A stretch of DNA of 64,000 bases from Cucumis sativus. Its lineage: Eukaryota > Streptophyta > Magnoliopsida > Cucurbitales > Cucurbitaceae. Made by a program: the position numbers and the translations under genes. The stretch is from assembly GCF_000004075.3 (NCBI RefSeq), contig NC_026660.2:12462001-12526000 (forward strand), given 5' to 3'. Under the pieces are notes generated by a model. That model searched no databases. It was given only the letters and a program-made list of their open reading frames with translations, and was not told the DNA's origin. Below, piece after piece: positions 26,601 to 38,190 of this stretch (its first letter is position 1; each line of letters starts with the position of its first letter).

Positions 26601-29600
26601 TTTTTTTATAAAAACTCTCTTCTAACATGTATTTGATTTTTCTTAGAAATATATTTTTTTTCTTTTAAAAATCTCTTCTAATGTGAATTCTTTTAAGTTG
26701 CTAAACTTTTTTATTTTATTTTATTATTATTATTAATAAAGTTTCACAAATACCCCAAACTTAAAAAGGTTTTTAAAAAAATACTCTAATTCAAACAAAT
26801 TTTGCTCCAAAATTTTCCAATCAAAATAAAAACTTCAATTTTGGGTTAAACTTTATTTGACTATTAATACACACTGATATAGATCACGAATAAAATCAAT
26901 CTCTTTAGTTATTGTTGTAGTTAACGTATAGTTGATTGTCAAATAAAAAATATATTCACTATTAACACACCGACTTTATTATGTTTTAAGAAGAAATTTT
27001 TATTTAGGAACCTAGTGAGATTTCGTGAAACTTTATATTTTAACTAAGGTTTAAAATATGAAAGTTGATGGATATATGAGTCTTAATTTTACAAAAATTT
27101 CGATTTCAACTAATATATTTAAAAAAATTTATAAAACAATTGAAAAAGTAAAATCAAATTATTAAATAAATATTTTATTATTTTCATATAAGTAAACATG
27201 TGTATTATTTATATTAGTGTGATTAATGTTTATTTTTTGTGATTCGTGATCTTTTTAAAAGATGTAATGAAAATAGTGAATTAATCATTTCTATTGATAT
27301 CGAACTTATGAAAAAAATATGAAAACGTCTATAGAAATATCAACATATCAATAAGATTTTTAAATTATGGTAAAATTTGGTTTTTATTTTGGGTGCAAAG
27401 AAATTTGATGTAAAAGTTAGAGTAACGAGAGTATTTTTTAATATTTTTTAAGTTTACAAGTTAATTTAGCGTAGTCTTTAATGATACCAAAATCTACAAA
27501 TTTGATTTGCACTTTTAGTAAATCAAAATATACAAATTTAATAACTTTTTAATGGGTTTAATGCTTCTCCCTACTTTTATATAGAATAGATAAAGATATA
27601 TTAACTGTCATATTTTTTTAATTATTTCTATCATAACTTTTAATTGATAAATTTATATTTCATTATTTAAGAATTATGTTACATAATTTTATATTATTAA
27701 AATTAACTAAATTGTTTTTACTAGACATGAGATTAAATATATAAGATATATTAGAAACTTTTCGAGGGACTATAATGTAATATACATACGGATCAATCTT
27801 AAAGCAAAAAATAACATTTTCCTATTAGAATGATTGGGGCTTTTAGAACAATGACTGAATTTCTTTAATAATATACAAGTAACTTCCTAGAGGTTTAGCC
27901 TACACTTTTATGTACTATTTGTATAGGAAGAATGCACTTAGAAGTTAGGACATCCACTTGATTAGTTGGAGTAAAAGGTTGAAGAAATTACTTCAACAAA
28001 GTTGTCACAATGTAAATGCCATCTTTTGGAAACTGCTAGAGATTTAAAGGCTTACATATTTTCTAATAATTACGGGGGATACAAATATTTTATATATATA
28101 TATATATATATAATTTCTTTTATGTACAATCAATCAACCATTAATTGTCCAACCACAAGATAAAATCATTATATATAAGAATGACGAAACTTCTCATCTA
28201 TCTCAATAATTGTATGTTACTATATATTTTATGTTATCACAACTTTACTTTTGATTTCACCCATAAAACCTCAAATCAATCAAATGGAGAATTGACTTTA
28301 CATATGTACAATTGATTTTCTATTTATTTATAACTTAAACGTAAACCTCTCCAATATATGAACTTCCACCACCACCATTCAATCTCTCTAACTCTGTTGA
28401 ATTCTTGTACATCCATTTGATGGTTTTTCTTTTTCTTCTTCACTTATACATGCAAATATACGATGACTTATTAACCAACTGAAAATCCTTCACATAAAGT
28501 CCAGTTATTTTATATATTTGTTTATGGGATATTTTTAAATATACTCTAATGAACAGAACATTGATATTAAAAACTAATATCGATATAATTTAGTATTTTT
28601 TTATATTTTATAAATATTTTCATGAACAGTTATATGTAGAGGAAAAATAGGCATTACAAACTGTTACAACATTAAAAGAGGAATAATAATCAATTAACTT
28701 GACACTGCAAAATAATGTAATTAACATTAGAATGCAATAAAATGTGAAAAGAAAATGAGTCTTTCTTTAATTGTTTAAAAAAATCCCTGGTTGAAAAGAG
28801 TGATAAATTAGGGTGTCATATATTTTTTTAAAAAGAAAATAACTAAAATTACTCTAGTCATTTGAAACCAAGTTTTAATAATATAAGGAAAAGTGTATTT
28901 AAAAGTGTAAAATCAAATATTAATTTAGAAAAATTAAATACAATTTAAACCATTTTAGAATAACTCCCTAACATATTCTCATCTACATTTATTTTACAGT
29001 AATCTACTGTCCATTATTCAATCAGAAGAAAGAATTTCTTTAAAAAACAATTTTAAGAAAAGTTAATATTATTATTGGTTGAGTAATTGAAGGTTAGAGT
29101 TTTTGTAACAAAATTAAGGAAGAAGAGGGAAAAAGTGAGTCCACCATTTGAAAGAGAATCTACATATTGCTTTCACATCCCCCACTAATGTACAATTTTT
29201 TTGGCACCTTCCCCAACACCATAAAACAGAATCTTCTTATCAAACTACATTTTAAATAAATGAATAATAATTACACACTTTCATACATTATTAATTTCAT
29301 TTCTATATCTCAAAAAAAAAAAAAAAAAAAAACCTTCAACATTGATTCAAACCACATACTTATTGGTCCCTTCCGGTCAAAATATGGGTGTTTTCTTTTA
29401 TATTGTTTGAGAAATAATAAAGAAAAAAAAAAGAGTAATAATGAATGTAGATATTATATGAATCTTTAATTTGTGTGTCATGTTATTACAAGGTAATGGG
29501 GAAAAATTGTAGGTCTCCATGAACATGAACCCCCAAAAATCTAAATTATCTAATTACATTTTGAATCTAAGAAAAGCAAAATTTCTTAAAAGAAAAGAAA

Positions 29601-29723
29601 AGAAAAGGAAAGAAGGGGTAAAAAAGGAAAATGTGCTTACTGATCTGATGGGAAGAAGGAAATTAGGAAACAAAGGGAGGGGGGAATGAAGATTGTGTTG
29701 AGCGGCGGTGTGTGAAGAAGGGT
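20617..29723. other. Nine-kilobase intergenic region without recognised genes
   Basis: The first few hundred bases are the 3' UTR of the RING ligase gene. Beyond that the DNA is AT-rich and no exon set could be built. Bases 20800-21440 and 24060-24310 are less AT-rich and could be transcribed non-coding sequence, but nothing identifies them. A 42-bp imperfect tandem duplication lies at 22792-22876. A short exon-like segment at 25919-25998 is discussed in the findings. The bases just before 29724 are the likely 3' UTR of the minus-strand RTFL gene. Confidence 0.4.
22792..22876. repeat. 42-bp imperfect tandem duplication
   Basis: Two adjacent copies share TATCTTATCCAGTTGT and AGATTAGAGTT at an offset of 42 bases with a few substitutions between them. 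No function is apparent. Confidence 0.75.
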
Positions 29724-30053
29724 TCATGGATCCCCATGTTTATGCCAACAAACAAGCATTGCGACACATCGGCGCATGATGTAAAATCTAGCCTTCTGTT
29801 CTTTGGCTAAGCTGCTACATTTGTGGCCAATGGATGAAGAAGAGGGATTTTTTTGGGAAGAGCTGCGGCGGAGATTATCTGACGGAGACTTTCCGGCGGA
29901 GGAGGAAGGGGTGTGTTGTTTTTGGGATAAGCTTCTTAGTAATGGTAATTTTGCGGAAGTGCTTCTTGTGGAACCGCTTCTTGAAAATATTGATTTGGAG
30001 GAGGAGGATGATGAAGATGATTCTTTTTTTGAAACTTTCCATTTTTCTTCCAT
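29724..30053 (-). CDS. RTFL: ROTUNDIFOLIA-like/DEVIL small polypeptide
   Basis: A single exon of 109 aa. The N-terminal two thirds are Ser-rich and basic (an eight-Ser run near residues 12-19, then Lys/Arg with Ser), with no globular fold expected. The C-terminus carries the DVL/RTF domain, about residues 80-106: CSSLAKEQKARFYIMRRC, then VAMLVCWHKH, with the family's RRC, V.ML.CWH pattern complete. Overexpressed members of this plant-specific family shorten leaves, petioles and fruits by limiting polar cell proliferation, and are found at the plasma membrane; single mutants are often silent. The short hydrophobic VAMLVCW stretch and flanking positive charges suit membrane association. The frame on the opposite strand is a shadow. 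A TATA-like site lies upstream at 30136-30145. Confidence 0.93.
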   Translation of the reverse strand: MEEKWKVSKKESSSSSSSSKSIFSRSGSTRSTSAKLPLLRSLSQKQHTPSSSAGKSPSDNLRRSSSQKNPSSSSIGHKCSSLAKEQKARFYIMRRCVAMLVCWHKHGDP

Positions 30054-30133
30054 GTAAGAAGAAGATTTAATTTTTACTTTGGATGGGGAGCAAAAAATAA
30101 CAATTGAAAAAACAAATGTTATGGGAATTTGGA

Positions 30134-30146
30134 GATTTATAAATTT
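30134..30146 (-). promoter_or_regulatory. Possible TATA box of the RTFL gene
   Basis: On the minus strand AAATTTATAAATC lies about 85 bases upstream of the RTFL start codon, leaving room for a leader of about 50 bases. The call rests on motif and distance only. Confidence 0.4.
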
Positions 30147-30149
30147 TGT

Positions 30150-33100
30150 GTGGAAAATGGAGATCTAGAGGTTGTGTTTGTAGACAGAGAATGAGAGAAA
30201 AATGGGGAAGTGAAAGAGTGTGAGGTTGGTAGGGTTCACCACTTGGCCGTCATTCTAATATATATATATATATATATATCACATTTAATTTCTTGATTAA
30301 TAAATAAATTCTATTTTTTAAAAAATATTGTTGGATTTTTTTTTTATTTGTATTGTGAGGGAGAGGTGTTGCAACGGTTGATCGAAGTTGATTTTTAGAT
30401 CAAACTACAACGAAATAATAGACTAGTCAATTTGGTAAACGATGATCAAATTGATCTCTATCGTCAAAAAGTACTACTTGGTTGGTTCTACTCTGCCAAT
30501 TTTCTTTTACATTGTCGGTTATCGACCGAAACCCTCCCTTCTATGATCGATTGACTTTGGTTCGATTAGCTCCATCTAGTCTATCATGCCCGACCCTATT
30601 ATGCAGTTTTGAAGGTTGTATCAATTTAAACTTTAAGTTTTCGTAAGTGTGACATACTTTCATCTCATTTAGATAATCATAAGTAAATCTATTGATATCA
30701 TTAATTAAATTATTATGATTGCCTACTAGAATTGTTAATGAATCAATTATCACACGTATCGTAACAGAGTTACATGAATAATGAGTTTACAAAAATAAAA
30801 ATAGATGAATGTGGTTGATGCATGGAAGATTCTCAAATGAAATCCTAAACGAAGAGTTTACATTATTGATATAAGAATTTTCAATAATTTTGAAGATTAA
30901 TCCACAATTATGAGTTTGATATGATTTTTTTTTCAAATAAATTGTGTATAGATTGATATGTAATAATTTTTTGTAAGATTTTAATTAATACAATCTCGAA
31001 AGATATAAAATAAATATTATATTTATAAATATGTGGGGAAGATAGTATTTAAATTTGATATAAAATGTATTAATCTGGAACATAATATTATAAAATCTAT
31101 ACAAAGAATTGAAGGATGAAGGATCTAAAGCTCTCATCTATAAAATAAAAAATGGTGTAAATTATTATTTAGTTAAACTCACTTAGTTTGAATGGTGCAT
31201 TAGTATATTAGTATTAGGAGCATGCTAATTTAGAGTGAATAATTAAAATTACAAGGTTATGATGGTTTGAGAAAAGGGGTTGACTACTATGTCTCATATT
31301 TGTTGGTTTATAAAGGGGCAAAAGGAAATAAGAAATGGAAGCCAATATCTAAAAAATGTTTGAGTTGACACAAACTCATTATCACTACCTTCTCCAAAAT
31401 CACTTTAATTTTTTTTTAATAAAGTTCATTTTCTTTAAATTAATTAGAAAATAAAATATCTTTTTCATAGTCCTAGCATTTTATTAGATTTGAAATATAT
31501 TATTTATATATCTTAATGTGATAAACAATAAATATGAATAAATTGGATATGTATTTACCTTTTATTTGTTTTTTCCTTAACTTGCCCGACAAGTTTAAGA
31601 AGATTAAAAAAATTAACTATACCCGTTAAAGACCAACCCAAAATTCAATAGAATTTAAAAGTTATAGTAAAAGTTGATATGACATCTATATTGCTCTACA
31701 ATCCTCAAAATAAAAGAAAAATTAATTCAACATTTTTCTTAAATATATCAACATCACTTACAAAATTATTTACAAATATAATTATATTTCACAATCTATT
31801 CCTTATTTACTATCTTTGTAGATTTTTTTTGTTTATAACTTCCAAATATTTGATTAAAATATCATATTAGATTTTAAATTCTTTAGGTCGCGTCAATTTA
31901 GACTAAAACTTTACCCTTTGAATACATTGAGATTACATTTATCAAACCATACTTGAAAGTCATATTAAGAAAGACTTATACTAATAAGGTGCATATTCTT
32001 TTTCAGTGACTCAATTATGTTGTGTGACTTATTGAAATTTTTTATAGAATGTGTTTAAGTAAGGACAAAGTATACATACTGAAATGACCTGTGTTGATTT
32101 ATGTAATTGGATTGAGCGCTTTAAAGTCATTAAACTAGATTGCGTTATTTTACTACAAACTAGTAACAACCCATGCTTATGCATGTCAAATATCAAAGTT
32201 TTATTAAGAATTTAAAAGAATCAAATATGTAATTGAAAAATTCTAAATTATAAAGAAAGAAATGAAGGTGATGAAAAAGAGGAAAAGTCTTGTATTACAG
32301 TAGGGAAAAAAAGATCTTATTTATTTGTTTGTAAATATGATTTAACTAATAAAAAAATGATTTTTCATGATTTATATTTATGAGTAAGTGAGAATTTAAT
32401 TTAGTTTTTTATTTAAAGATTCTATTTGCAAATTTTATGTAAGAATGTAGTAATATTTAACTATATATTTTAATTGTCTATAAATTAGTTCTCAATTTTT
32501 ATTTTAATTTAACATTAACAAAATATTGAGTTTTAATAGTTTTGAAAACAATTTATAATTATATTTGGTTAGATCGGGAGATAACAAATATAATATGAAT
32601 GTTAATACTGAGATAAACAAATTTATGGATGAGATTGAAGAGTGAAAGAAAATCCATTCAGAGAGAAATAAAAAGACATGTCACAAAAAAATACATAAAT
32701 ATATTTCGAAATATGTATTTTTCCAACCTTCTTCATTTTAAATAATTGAAAATAAAAAAAAAAATTAAAAGAAAAATTGAGAAATCATCTACCAATCAGA
32801 TGGAGAAAAAAGACAACAAAAACCACAATTATATCCACGTAATATCAACTACGTCCACAATGTGTAACAAACATATAAGAAAGAAACCAACTTTGTTTTA
32901 TACTTGAACATCTATGTCATCAACCAATGTACTCTTTTCAAGTTTGAGAAATTGACCACTGAAAAAAAAAATTCTACGTTAAATAATCGTGCCAAGATAA
33001 TAAGAGAGAAAAAATTATGTTTTGAATAAATAATGAAGAAAAAAATCGATAGATTAGGTCTAACCTAGAAAGGGGATGATAACTAAAAGTTGTTATTTAT

Positions 33101-36100
33101 TTATTTATTATTAGTAATGGACCATATAATATGTGACAATGTAACTTTGAGGAATAAGAAAAGTTTATATCAAAAGATGAAGAGACACTCTTTGGGCTTT
33201 TCATTAAACCCACCCCTCATTACACATTCACTAATTTACAATAGTCATTCTATATTCTTTATGTTTATGTTTTAATTTATTTGTAGTTAAATTTTCATAA
33301 GGATTTAATCTTAAGTCTAAACATAAGAGATAGATATTTGCGGTGCATTGGTTGCATGTTAGACTAATTAGTGTTTAAAAGAAATTAGGTAAAGAATTTT
33401 GTTTATTAATTAGAGAAGAGGAAAAAAGTCCATTGTTTTGCCCTTTTGGTCAATCTCTTGGATTCTCAAGAACCCTCTTTCCTCACATTCAATGTTTATT
33501 ATTTACTTGGATCCAAAGACACTGCTTTCTAGAAATACTCTTTCTGATTACTTAGCTTAATCAAACCCATAATATAATCAATAATTAAAAATGCTTCACA
33601 AATATATATAAAAATATGATGCAGTAGAGATTCTGAAGCACCTGCAGCTACAGGGAATTAAATTAACAGTTATATAAAAAGAGTTGGAAATTAAATGCTA
33701 AAGTTATATATATGGTTAAAAATATAATAATTAAGACATATATAGGTATATATGAATATTAACATAATTAAGCATGTGACCCGAAATGTTTGATTTCTGT
33801 TATATGCTTCTTCTTCATAATTAAATTATATTGTCATATATTCTTCCAGCTAATTAGTCCTTGGATATATAATCATCTTTGGGTGCTTCATTTATGCATT
33901 TTAATAATCATTTGGATATAATAACACAAACATTGATTGTGATAAATTTGATTCCATTGTGGTGATTATTATTATTATTATTATTATTATTACTACTACA
34001 AAATGTAATATTTAAGTCTAATTAGGTTTGTTTAACTCCAAATTAAAAATGTGAATGCATAACATTAATTTAATGCTCTAATTTGTTTATCTCATGTTAA
34101 CTACAAGAGTTTAAGTATAAATTTATCAAGTATTACAACGCAATGCATAACATTCAATTTCTAGTATTTTAATTCCAACAAAATAAATGGTCAAAAATAA
34201 AATTAATGACGCAAATTTAGACCACTCCATAGACCATCAGCTTCGTGAAGAATTATTGAACAACCAAGAAACTAATAAATTTCATCAACCATTAGTTCTC
34301 AACTTCTTAAAGCATGTCGAATATATATATATATAATCATTTAATTCAATATGGATTTAAAGCATGTGTATATTATAATTAAGAGATCACACCATCATAT
34401 ACGAGTACTAAAATGATACATAAAGAACTAAGATCACATTCAAATAAAAGATACACATCATCAAAATTTGTAAAATTTTAAAATTAATTAAAAAAATTAA
34501 ATAGTTACTACATAAAAACCAATAAAATACACATTTATTTTAAGATTCATGCACTCAAATCACATGTATATAGTTTGTGACAAGTAAAATAAATGTGGAC
34601 AAATTGTTAAGGTGCAAGAAAATATTGCAGATCATCAAAAATACATCACGGATGACCGATTCGAATCTCTACCTTCATTCTCACATTTTCAATATTTCAC
34701 AAAAGAAGTTTTTTAAAGGTAACGATCTGGTTGTTATATATATTTTATTAAGATATAAGAAAATTATATATATTTTATTAAGATATAAGAAAATTTCATA
34801 AAAGATATGAATTTTGTGTGTTAAGTTAATTGTGTGGAAAAAGAGTGTGAATCAATAGTATTAAGGTAACAAATTTAAAAATAGAAAAAGAAAAAAAAAA
34901 GCAATATGGAGAAGGAAATAGTGATATGAATTAAATAATTTGACTGGTCAAAAAACTTTAATGGTCAGGTAGAAATGTTGGACCTTTGGTACTGCATCAC
35001 ATTGAAATATTTAAGTTTGGGCATAATAATAATAATAATGTCACACAGCATATTTATAAATTTTGAACAACTCTTGGTCAAATTTTCACACACATCATTA
35101 ATAATTATATTTTCCAAATCAATTTCTCCACTCACATTATTAAACTTTTTGTTTGTAGCTGTCATTGAAAAACGATGTGGTATTAGTCTCTTAATTGAGG
35201 TTGGCCAGAAAAGAATACTATTTTTGTCCGAATGAATTTGATGGAAGTATAAGGATTAAAGGATGATTTTGGGGGGAGAAAAATAGGAAGGGAAGGGGTG
35301 TTTTAGATGATATAATGAGGAATGGAAATGTAAATTAAGAAGCAATTATTAAGAAGAGGGGAAGCGTACGAGGATTTGATTGGTCAAAGAAACAATGTTG
35401 ATGGGGTCAAAACAAGAAGCACATGCTATGTTTTCAATTTGGTGTACGAATTCACCTTTCCCCTACCCCTCCTTTTTCTTTCTTTTCTTTTCTTTTTTTA
35501 GTTTTAATTCTAAACTATTATTTTGTTATATTCATTTTAACTTTGCAATATTAAAATCATGTGAGGGTTTCAGAGGCTTTAGGGATGTCCCACATGGTAT
35601 CATGTGGACGCCACAACCATATGCCTCAAAATCACCCAATTCCCTCTATGCAAATCCTTTCTTGGATGTACCTATAAAGGATTATACTTACATCTATACA
35701 TATTTTTTCCTATCTCAAACAAATCATTCATATCTTAACTTGCTTTTATTTATTTTGGTGTCCACTCAAAATATATTTGGATCATTCTTTCAAACATAGC
35801 GTCTCTTCTTTAATAATTATAAAACATATTCTTTGTCACAAACCTTCAAACTTGTCTCTATTTTATGTATCTTAATAATCTCATTTTTCACTTCAAATTC
35901 TTTTTTCTTCATTTTTCTTTTTTTAAAAAAAGAATAACACAATACATAAACAAAAATACCCACAATACAACATTAGAATAAGAAACACTAACAACATTCT
36001 ATCATTCTCAAATTACACACAAAATGTAAACACCATACATTTATTTTAATTTGTAAGGAACAATTGCACATTTTTTTTCAAAAAAGATTTGAGACTTCAA

Positions 36101-37529
36101 AAGGATTGTTTTAATACTTTTTAATTTTTTGTGACCAAATGGATATAACATATATTCAATTAAATTTTAACATTTTTTTTAATAACAATTAAAAAAAAAG
36201 ATATAATGTATAGCTAGCTATATAATAATGGAGTCCTACCTACAATATATGGTCAAACAAAGAAGATTCTAAATAATTTTTTCTTTATTTTGTAATGGTA
36301 ACATTTTTCTTCTTATAATGTATAAATTGGGAAAGAAAATTGAAACCATTATTGTGTATGAGAAATTTGAATCTCAAATCCATGTTGATTTCATAAATTA
36401 TGTGGGCAGTAGTTGGGTCAGTTGAGAATATGATAATTTTATTTATTTATTTCCCTGTGGTGATGGGCACTTCATTTTTTTTTTTTTTTTGTTCAAGCTA
36501 TGTTACATAAATCTACAGAAATTCTTCCTATTTTAATATATGAATAAAATTGAATCTTAAAACAATAATTAATCGTGATAATTTGTATTGCTTTCCATCT
36601 GAGAGGGGGAAGATTCAATCTATCCCTACATTTTGTTGTACTAAAAAATGTTTCAACAGTGCTTTCAAAACAAATTGAGAACGTTTGGTTTATTTTTATA
36701 AGATTTTAGTACAAATTGAGAGTGAGGGAGTTTGGTCTGAGAGCTCTTATCCACAAGTATATACAATGTTAATTAAACTAAACTCATACTATCCATTTTT
36801 ATAAGGTTTTTAATTTAGATCCATTTTCATAAATTTAAAGTTAACATGAGAGCCTGAATTTAATCGAGGTATTAAATTTTAGAGCAGAGGAATGATTAAT
36901 TTTCATTTGGCTTTTTAAGTTAGAGTTATATTATATATATTTATACCCCTATTATTTTACTTTTCACTAAGATTACTTACTTTTGTATTAATTAATGTTA
37001 AATTTTAGTTATAATTAGTTAAAAATAATTATTGATGTGCAACTTTTAAAATAGCTCTAGAAGTGATGAAAAATTAGTGAAAGCTAATTTGATTATTTTA
37101 AATTAATCAATGGACATTAATAATGAAAATTTAAAAAATTATAACAAAATAACAATGACTAAGATGTGCCTATTTAGTGAAACAAATAAAATGTTTATAA
37201 ATCTTGAAACTTAGTTAGGAACTTGTTGGAAAAGAAAATCAAACGTAAGAAAAAATATTTATACTAAAAAAACTTTATAAAATAAATTAAACTTATTTAA
37301 GGAAAAAACAAGTTTAAGCAAAGAATATCTAAACGTTTGAATTGATATGTAGTGAAGGTGAACAACAATAACCTTGGTAAAGAGACCAAATTACTTTTTG
37401 AATTTTTATTAACACTTTTTTTTTTATAAAAAATGCCATTACTCTCACTTCATTGATGATAAAAAGAAAAAGAAAAAGAAAATAGAAAGTCACTAGAGTA
37501 CATGGCTAGAGATAAGCCCACAGATAGAG
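30150..37529. other. Intergenic DNA upstream of RTFL, no recognised gene
   Basis: Very AT-rich. No exon set or known RNA gene was found. Features present are a TA run (30259-30278), an ATT microsatellite (33967-33993), a perfect 30-bp tandem duplication (34734-34793) and a foldback at 35561-35640. Bases 35380-35700 are less AT-rich and include CCTATAAAGG near 35669, which could mark an unannotated transcript. Confidence 0.4.
34734..34793. repeat. Perfect 30-bp tandem duplication
   Basis: Two adjacent identical 30-base copies, each beginning TTATATATATTTTATTAAG. Their identity points to a recent origin by slippage. Confidence 0.9.
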
Positions 37530-38190
37530 TTATATAAAAGCATTGATTTTTAAAACAATAGAACTAACACTAGGTCTGAAATCTAGTTGATAAACATTTT
37601 CAACCCAATTCATATTTTTTAGTTATTTGGTGGGCAATCCGAATAACCTGAATTTAGTTTCTAACCTAATTCAACCCATAAAATATGGGTTAAGTTGTAT
37701 TTTTTTTTTTTTGTTCGTTTCTAGTTTTTAATGGTTATAAAAGTTCAAAATTGTTATATTTAAATTTCAAATATATATAATTCAAAATTTCATACAACAA
37801 ATTCAAGGTTTATATACCTAATTTTTTTTAATTAAATAATATACATACATATTATATTATATTAATTTGGGTTGGGTTGAATCGAATTTTTCAACTCTCC
37901 AACCTGAGACCCAACCCAACCCAAAAAATTAAAAATATAAATTTAACCCAACCCAACCCAACCCTTATAATATGAGTTAGATAGTCAAGGTTATTCAGGT
38001 TCAACTCATATTCTTACACCCCTAACTAGCACTATAATTTGAAAATAACTTTGATCCGCTAGTCCAAAAGCTTGTGAGAGCTTGTATGTCATCCCAGATC
38101 TCGAAAGCAGTGCGTTCCGAGTCCTTGAAGATCCTGTTATTTCTTTCAAGCCAAATAGTCCACGATGTAACAACAATGGAGTTGAAAGTA
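37530..38190 (-). pseudogene. LINE retrotransposon ORF2 C-terminal remnant, interrupted
   Basis: Reading the minus strand from about 38190, the frame gives SWTIWLERNNRIFKDSER, then AFEIWDDIQALTSFW, then SKLFSNYSAS. This is the conserved tail of plant non-LTR retrotransposon reverse transcriptases, where WTIWxERNNRIF and an NYS-(x)-NWKAF-type ending are typical. A hAT-like element (37571-38024) splits it. Beyond that element the frame resumes as a short ending LKINAFI and a TAA at 37530-37532. Upstream of about 38190 the frame breaks down with stops. It is a dead fragment; the source element would have been several kilobases long. Confidence 0.75.
37563..38032. mobile_element. hAT-like non-autonomous element nested in the LINE tail
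   Basis: The element is 37571-38024 (454 bp), flanked by 8-bp repeats ACTAACAC (37563-37570) and ACTAGCAC (38025-38032) that differ at one base. Its ends start TAGGTCTGAA and, on the opposite strand, TAGGGGTGTAAG, a weak inverted repeat of the hAT kind. Inside are long AACCCAACCC runs and their inverted copy GGGTTGGGTT (37868-37985). An 8-bp duplication supports the hAT class. There is no coding sequence. Confidence 0.65.

Noticed and set aside
29803..30070. Plus-strand frames opposite RTFL
   Set aside because: They are the complement of the Ser-rich RTFL coding sequence (acidic Glu/Asp runs mirror Ser and Lys codons); only the minus strand has the conserved DVL domain.
34600..34670. tRNA-like segment with a B-box-like ATTCGAATCTC
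   Set aside because: No cloverleaf can be drawn, the A box is poor and there are no clear flanking duplications; at best a decayed SINE.
35380..35799. Open frame of 139 codons on the plus strand
   Set aside because: Mostly Phe, Leu and Ser from T-rich DNA, with no start context, domain or neighbouring exon to support it.
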